Shown here: piece by piece, positions 60,515 through 64,000 of the stretch
Layout: the number at the start of each line of letters is the position of its first letter
Position numbering within the stretch: position 1 is the stretch's first letter
Origin: JBBQNR01 sp038330145
Lineage (GTDB): Bacteria > Actinomycetota > Thermoleophilia > Solirubrobacterales > JBBDJG01
DNA: 64,000 nt
Direction: 5' to 3'
Assembly: GCA_038330145.1 (NCBI GenBank)
Contig: JBBQNR010000002.1
Coordinates: 44,515-108,514, forward strand
The notes under the pieces: generated by a model
Seen by the model: only the letters and a program-made list of their open reading frames with translations
Told to the model about the DNA's origin: nothing
Database searches by the model: none
Made by a program: the position numbers and the translations under genes

Positions 60515-60555
60515 GAGCCTTTAACAAATTGCCGGGTGATTTTGTTAGAGGCGCT
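60514..60555 (+). repeat. Family C hairpin, copy 2 (after aspS)
   Basis: AGAGCCTTTAACAAA (60514-60528) pairs with TTTGTTAGAGGCGCT (60541-60555), 13 of 15 positions Watson-Crick. It starts at the last base of the aspS stop. Same layout as the element at 40241. Likely terminator or 3'-end stabiliser. Confidence 0.7.
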
Positions 60556-60889
60556 GAGCCCAGGCCTGGCCGCAAGGATCGTCCCAGCCGGCTTCAAGTT
60601 CGGGTCGAGGTCTGCCGATTGATGGGGAAAGCGGTTGCTTCCTACCCGGGAGGTGGCCGAGTTGCTAGGTTTGAGGAGGCCCGAGCTTGTACGCCAGTCG
60701 CTCACTGTTTGAGCCAACACATAATGGAAGGGAGTCCGAATCGGGCACGCGCTTGATTGGGTTCACGCCCAGAGCACGTGTTCTGTGGACACCCACCTGC
60801 CTCGGCAGGTTCAACACCGGGGTGGCAGCGGCAAGCTGGGGTCATCTTTTCTCGCGCCGCGCGCGACTGGCGCCGCAGGCAGGCGTCTG
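60556..60889. other. About 330-bp gene-free stretch, possibly a structured RNA
   Basis: No convincing reading frame. There are hairpins such as ACCTGCC-TC-GGCAGGT (about 60798-60813), and an AAGCGG-TTGC-TTCC region. I checked for RNase P, SRP, tmRNA and tRNA motifs and found none. Part may be leader of the downstream gene, since several ATG-proximal sequences there lack a clear -10. Confidence 0.4.
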
Positions 60890-61465
60890 ATGATGGCCCA
60901 GGTCAATCAGCTTCCTCGCCCGTTGCTGATCGCCCTTGCTGCCACGGCCGTGGCAGCGGTCCTGATGGTGGCGACGCGCGGCGGCGGCAGCACCAGCTCC
61001 CCAAGCTCACCGGCGCCCGCCACGCAGGCGCAGACGACAGGCACGCCGACCGGCACCGGCTCCAACTCGACGCCGACCACCGGCTCCGGCGGCCAGGGCG
61101 TTAATACCGCTGCCGGCCAGCCCAAGCCCGCGCCCAAGACCGCCCCGCGCACGCTGCCGGGTCCGGTTAGCCGAGCACTGGACGCCAAGAAGGTCATCGT
61201 GCTGCTGCTCTGGAATCCCAACGGCTCCGACGACAAGAGCGTCAGGCAGTCCGTGGCCTCGATCTCCAGCCACGGTGGCAAGGTCGCCAAGTTCAATGAC
61301 ACGCTCGGCAACGTCGCGCGCTACACGCGCATCACGGGCACCCAGTCGGTGACCCAGACCCCCGCGGTCGTGGTCGTGGACAGGCAGGGCAACGGCCAGG
61401 TCGCAATGGGCTTCCTGGACACGGCCACCGTCGAACAGCTCGTCGTAGACGCCCTGCGCCACTAG
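60890..61465 (+). CDS. Membrane-anchored thioredoxin-fold-like protein lacking a CxxC motif
   Basis: 191 residues. One N-terminal membrane helix (PLLIALAATAVAAVLMVATR, about 11-30), a Ser/Thr/Pro/Gly linker (TSSPSSPAPATQAQTTGTPT and on), then a compact domain: DAKKVIVLLLWNPNGSDDKS, VAKFNDTLGNVARYTRITGT, QSVTQTPAVVVVDRQGNGQV and FLDTATVEQLVVDALRH. Strand order, the TQTPAVVVVD cis-Pro segment and the final helix mimic thioredoxin/TlpA, but the CxxC site reads NPNGSDD, so it is not redox-active. Probably an extracytoplasmic binding or scaffold protein. Starts at ATG 60890 or the adjacent ATG 60893. Confidence 0.7.
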   Translation: MMAQVNQLPRPLLIALAATAVAAVLMVATRGGGSTSSPSSPAPATQAQTTGTPTGTGSNSTPTTGSGGQGVNTAAGQPKPAPKTAPRTLPGPVSRALDAKKVIVLLLWNPNGSDDKSVRQSVASISSHGGKVAKFNDTLGNVARYTRITGTQSVTQTPAVVVVDRQGNGQVAMGFLDTATVEQLVVDALRH

Positions 61466-61567
61466 GCACAACCGGAGACGGCGCAGCCGGCTCACAGGAC
61501 TTTAGGTGTCCGGCGAAGCCGGCTCGATATAGGCACAACGAGAAACGGCGAAGCCGGCTCGATATAG
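61466..61567 (-). repeat. Family B palindromic repeat, copy 3 plus a truncated unit
   Basis: On the minus strand 61532-61466 reads CTATATCGAGCCGGCTTCGC, CGGACACCTAAAGTCCTGTG, AGCCGGCTGCGCCGTCTCCG, GTTGTGC, matching copy 2. A shorter unit (61567-61533) repeats the first arm, CTATATCGAGCCGGCTTCGC, joined straight to CGTTTCTCGTTGTGCC, lacking the middle. It begins at the stop of the previous gene. Confidence 0.88.
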
Positions 61568-61610
61568 GGCGCCACGAGGCGGCCTAGGCTCCACACCCCA
61601 GGGCCGTTCC

Positions 61611-61616
61611 TATACT
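61611..61616 (+). promoter_or_regulatory. -10 hexamer TATACT of the IscU-like/MnmA fusion, leaderless
   Basis: TATACT, 7 nt, then ATG 61624. Confidence 0.65.
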
Positions 61617-61623
61617 GGCCTCG

Positions 61624-63093
61624 ATGGAGCCTTCAGCGTTCGAGCGGCATCTGACCGACCCGGTGGGTCGCGGACCGGCGCCCGCGGGCGCGGCCGTGGG
61701 CAGCTCGGGTGGTGCGCCCTGCGGTGACCTGATCCGCATCGCGCTGCTCGCCGGCGACGGCCGCATCGAACAGGCCAGCTTTGACGCCGAGGGATGCGGA
61801 GCGATGCTGGCGGCGGGCAGCGCCTGCATGAGCCTGGTTCTCGGCGCGCCGTTGCTCGAGGCCGCGCGGGTGGGCTCGGCCGACGTCGCAGCAGGGCTCG
61901 GGGGCCTGTCGCCAGGCAAGCACCATGCCGCCGACCTGGCCGCGGATGCTCTCCACCGGGCGCTCGCGGGCATCTGGGCGCGGTCCTCGCAGGCGCTGCT
62001 CGAGACCGAGCCAGAGCGGGTGCTGGTGGGGTTCAGCGGCGGCGTCGACAGCGCGGTGGCGGCGTTGCTAGAGCGCCGGGCCGGCCGCGAGGTGATCGCG
62101 GTGACGCTCAAGCTGTGGGCCGACCCGGTCGCCGACGGCAGCCGCAGCTGCTGCTCGCCCGAGGCAGTCCTTCAGGCCCGTTTTCTGGCCCATCACATGG
62201 GCCTGCCACATCTGACGCTGGACCTCCAGGAAAACTTCAGGGAGCTGGTCGTGAACGACTTCGTGGCCGAGCACGACGGCGGGCGCACCCCGAACCCGTG
62301 CGTTCGCTGCAACGGCATGGTGCGCTTCGACGAGATGCTGGCACTGGCATCGCGCATCGGGGCATCGACGCTCGTCACCGGTCACTACGCGCGCGTCGCT
62401 CATGACGCCGAGGGACCGCTGCTGGTGCGCGCGAGCGACTCCCACAAGGACCAGACCTACATGCTCTCGGGGCTGCGGCCGCAGCTGCTCGATCGCGTCC
62501 GCTTTCCGCTTGCCGATCTCAGCAAGCCGCAGGTCAGGAGCGTCGCGGCGGAGGCGGGCCTGCCGGTGGCGGGCAAGAGCGAGAGCCAGGACCTCTGCTT
62601 CCTGGCCGGGACCACGCGCGAGCGGTTTCTCGCGCAACAGGGGGCGGCAAAGGACCGCCCGGGCGAGATCGTGGACCGGCGCGGCCGCGTGCTAGGCCGC
62701 CATTCCGATCAGCGCCGCTTCACGGTCGGCCAGCGGCGCGGCCTCGGGCTGGCGGCGGCTGAGCCGCAGTACGTCCTCGACAAGGACGCGGCCTCCAGCA
62801 GGGTGGTCGTCGGTCCCCACGAGCAGCTTGCCGTGCAGGCGGTGATGGTGAGCCCGGCGACGCTCTACCGCGACGGCAGCCGCGTCGACAGGGTCAAGCT
62901 CCGCTACCGCTCGCAGCCGGTGCCGTGCTCGCTGGCACGGCCGGCCGGCGCGGGCGCCCATGCGGAGCTGGAGCTGGAGTTGCACGAGCAGGTCCACGGC
63001 GCCGCGGCGGGCCAGACGGCCTGCCTGCTGGAGGGCGACAGCGTGCTCGGATACGGCACCATCGCCGCCTCCCGCCGTCGGGCAGCCGCATAA
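61624..63093 (+). CDS. mnmA: IscU/NifU-like domain fused to tRNA 2-thiouridylase MnmA
   Basis: 489 residues, two parts. Residues 25-125 resemble the IscU/SufU scaffold: GGAPCGDLIRIALLAGDG (Cys33, like PxCGD), FDAEGCGAMLAAGSACMSLV (Cys58, like GC-xxAS-S) and PGKHHAADLAADALHRAL, where the usual third ligand in LHCxxLAEDA is replaced by His101. Residues 130-489 are MnmA: VLVGFSGGVDSAVAALLE (PP-loop), GRTPNPCVRCNGMVRFDEML (catalytic Cys226, with Cys229), ASDSHKDQTYMLSGL and GKSESQDLCFLAGTTRERFL (Cys325). It thiolates U34 of Lys/Glu/Gln tRNAs. The fusion suggests a built-in sulfur or Fe-S delivery module (inference). Confidence 0.88.
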   Translation: MEPSAFERHLTDPVGRGPAPAGAAVGSSGGAPCGDLIRIALLAGDGRIEQASFDAEGCGAMLAAGSACMSLVLGAPLLEAARVGSADVAAGLGGLSPGKHHAADLAADALHRALAGIWARSSQALLETEPERVLVGFSGGVDSAVAALLERRAGREVIAVTLKLWADPVADGSRSCCSPEAVLQARFLAHHMGLPHLTLDLQENFRELVVNDFVAEHDGGRTPNPCVRCNGMVRFDEMLALASRIGASTLVTGHYARVAHDAEGPLLVRASDSHKDQTYMLSGLRPQLLDRVRFPLADLSKPQVRSVAAEAGLPVAGKSESQDLCFLAGTTRERFLAQQGAAKDRPGEIVDRRGRVLGRHSDQRRFTVGQRRGLGLAAAEPQYVLDKDAASSRVVVGPHEQLAVQAVMVSPATLYRDGSRVDRVKLRYRSQPVPCSLARPAGAGAHAELELELHEQVHGAAAGQTACLLEGDSVLGYGTIAASRRRAAA

Positions 63094-63096
63094 ACT
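63091..63096 (+). promoter_or_regulatory. -10 hexamer TAAACT of alaS, leaderless
   Basis: TAAACT, 7 nt, then ATG 63104. Its TAA is the mnmA stop codon. Confidence 0.65.
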
Positions 63097-63103
63097 TGCC
63101 TGC

Positions 63104-64000
63104 ATGAGCCCACCGCGAACCTCCGCGGAGATACGGCAGGCGTACCTCTCCTTCTTCGAGCAGCGGGACCACCGCGTGGTGCCGTCGTCATCCCTGGTGC
63201 CGGCGGACCACGACCCCTCGGTGCTGCTGACGACAGCCGGGATGCAGCAGTTCAAGCCCTACTTCCTGGGCCAGGAGGGGCCGCCGCATCCGCGTCTGGC
63301 CTCGTGCCAGAAGTGCTTCCGCACGACCGACATCGACCAGGTCGGGCTTACCGCCAGGCACCTGACCTTCTTCGAGATGCTGGGCAACTTCTCGGTCGGC
63401 GACTACTTCAAGCAGGAGGCCGTCGACTACGCCTGGGAGCTGTCCACGCAGGTGTTCGAGCTCGACCCCGAGCGGATCTGGATCACCGTCTTCGAGGGGG
63501 ACGAACAGCTCGGCGTCGGCCCGGACGAGGAGGCGATCCAGTGCTGGCTGGACGTCGGGGTGCCGGCCGAGCGGATCGTGCGCCTGCCGCGCTCCGAGAA
63601 CTTCTGGCAGGCGGGGCCGATCGGCCCCTGCGGGCCCTGCTCCGAGCTCTACTTCGACCGTGGGCCCGACTTCGGCGACCCGCAGGACCGCCCCGGGGAC
63701 GACACGGACCGCTTCCTCGAGTACTGGAACCTCGTCTTCATGCAGTACGAGCTGCGAGAGGACGGCTCGCTGGAGCCGCTGCCCAAGCGCAACATCGACA
63801 CCGGCATGGGGCTCGACCGCATGGCGGCGATCATGCAGGACGTTCCCTCCGTGTTCGAGAACGACCAGTTTCGCCCGCTGGTCCAGCTCGGAGAGCAGCT
63901 CTCGGGACGCCGCTACGGCGAAAACCCTGCGACGACGCGGGCGCTTCGCATCCTCGCCGACCACAGTCGCGCCATGACGTTCCTGATCGCCGACGGAGTC
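63104..64000 (+). CDS. alaS: Alanine--tRNA ligase, N-terminal 299 residues (3' end outside the window)
   Basis: Class II synthetase catalytic domain: TSAEIRQAYLSFFEQRDHRV, VPSSSLVPADHDPSVLLTTA, GMQQFKPYFLGQ, CQKCFRTTDIDQVG, RHLTFFEMLGNFSVGDYFKQ, PCGPCSELYFDRG, EYWNLVFMQYELREDGS and NIDTGMGLDRMAAIMQDVPS. All are AlaRS motifs at the expected order; the frame stays open to the window edge. ATG 63104 has a leaderless -10 that overlaps the mnmA stop. Confidence 0.97.
   Translation, partial: MSPPRTSAEIRQAYLSFFEQRDHRVVPSSSLVPADHDPSVLLTTAGMQQFKPYFLGQEGPPHPRLASCQKCFRTTDIDQVGLTARHLTFFEMLGNFSVGDYFKQEAVDYAWELSTQVFELDPERIWITVFEGDEQLGVGPDEEAIQCWLDVGVPAERIVRLPRSENFWQAGPIGPCGPCSELYFDRGPDFGDPQDRPGDDTDRFLEYWNLVFMQYELREDGSLEPLPKRNIDTGMGLDRMAAIMQDVPSVFENDQFRPLVQLGEQLSGRRYGENPATTRALRILADHSRAMTFLIADGV

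Noticed and set aside
60630..60730. Stretch around GGGAGGTGGCCGAGTTG as a class II tRNA, or GGAAGGGAG as SRP RNA
   Set aside because: No closing acceptor stem, T-loop or anticodon stem can be drawn, and the SRP partner motif is missing.

Overview
The window is high-G+C bacterial DNA with dense, often overlapping genes. It looks chromosomal and fits an actinomycetote, most likely of the Solirubrobacterales/Thermoleophilia type. That placement is inferred from gene content (Rex, CeoB/CeoC-like TrkA pair, DUF1326/DUF2182 pair, ECF sigma fused to a ZAS zinc finger) and from pervasive leaderless promoters; no rRNA is present to confirm it. I see no CRISPR array, insertion sequence, prophage or plasmid gene. 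Two tRNA genes are present, Gln(CTG) and Met(CAT).

Layout. 1-9.7 kb: end of a solute-binding protein, malic enzyme, DNA polymerase I, a small DMT transporter, CsbD, a flavoprotein reductase, ribosomal protein S1, CoaE and a lytic transglycosylase. 9.8-17.4 kb: uvrB and uvrA separated by a DUF2182/DUF1326 pair, then an EamA transporter. 17.4-24.2 kb: a solute-binding lipoprotein, a decarboxylase-agmatinase-acyltransferase operon (polyamines), YjbQ, and panC-panD-panB (pantothenate). 24.4-29.1 kb: a type-4 uracil-DNA glycosylase with a probable clamp-binding tail, the t6A operon tsaE-tsaB-rimI-tsaD, glutaredoxin and Rex. 29.2-40.8 kb: a GCS2 ligase, a proton-pumping pyrophosphatase, a MOSC protein, a secreted hydrolase, and a probable potassium module of two APC-USP permeases plus two TrkA proteins. 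40.8-47.4 kb: methyltransferases, a glycosyltransferase, a frameshifted HNH gene beside tRNA-Gln, and a heterodimeric ABC exporter with a palindromic operator. 47.5-56.8 kb: an FMN 2-hydroxyacid oxidase, surface and lipoprotein genes, a membrane-tethered ECF sigma factor, Ogt, tRNA-Met and formimidoyltransferase. 56.8-64 kb: an MBL hydrolase, hisS, aspS, a gene-free stretch, a thioredoxin-fold protein, an IscU-like/MnmA fusion and the start of alaS.

Three features cut across the window. First, at least fifteen genes have a TANNNT -10 hexamer ending 6-9 nt (mostly 7) before an ATG or GTG start, the signature of leaderless mRNAs. Twice that hexamer also contains the stop codon of the preceding gene. 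Second, there are three families of interspersed palindromic repeats at gene ends: family A (about 120-169 bp, five copies, directly after stop codons, often supplying the TAG stop), family B (about 70 bp, three copies) and family C (about 42-56 bp hairpins, two copies). Third, several genes have unusual architectures: UDG with PEPTPPPI repeats ending in QLGLF, IscU-like/MnmA, and ECF sigma/zinc finger/transmembrane. The repeat families and these fusions are the best candidates for undescribed biology here.
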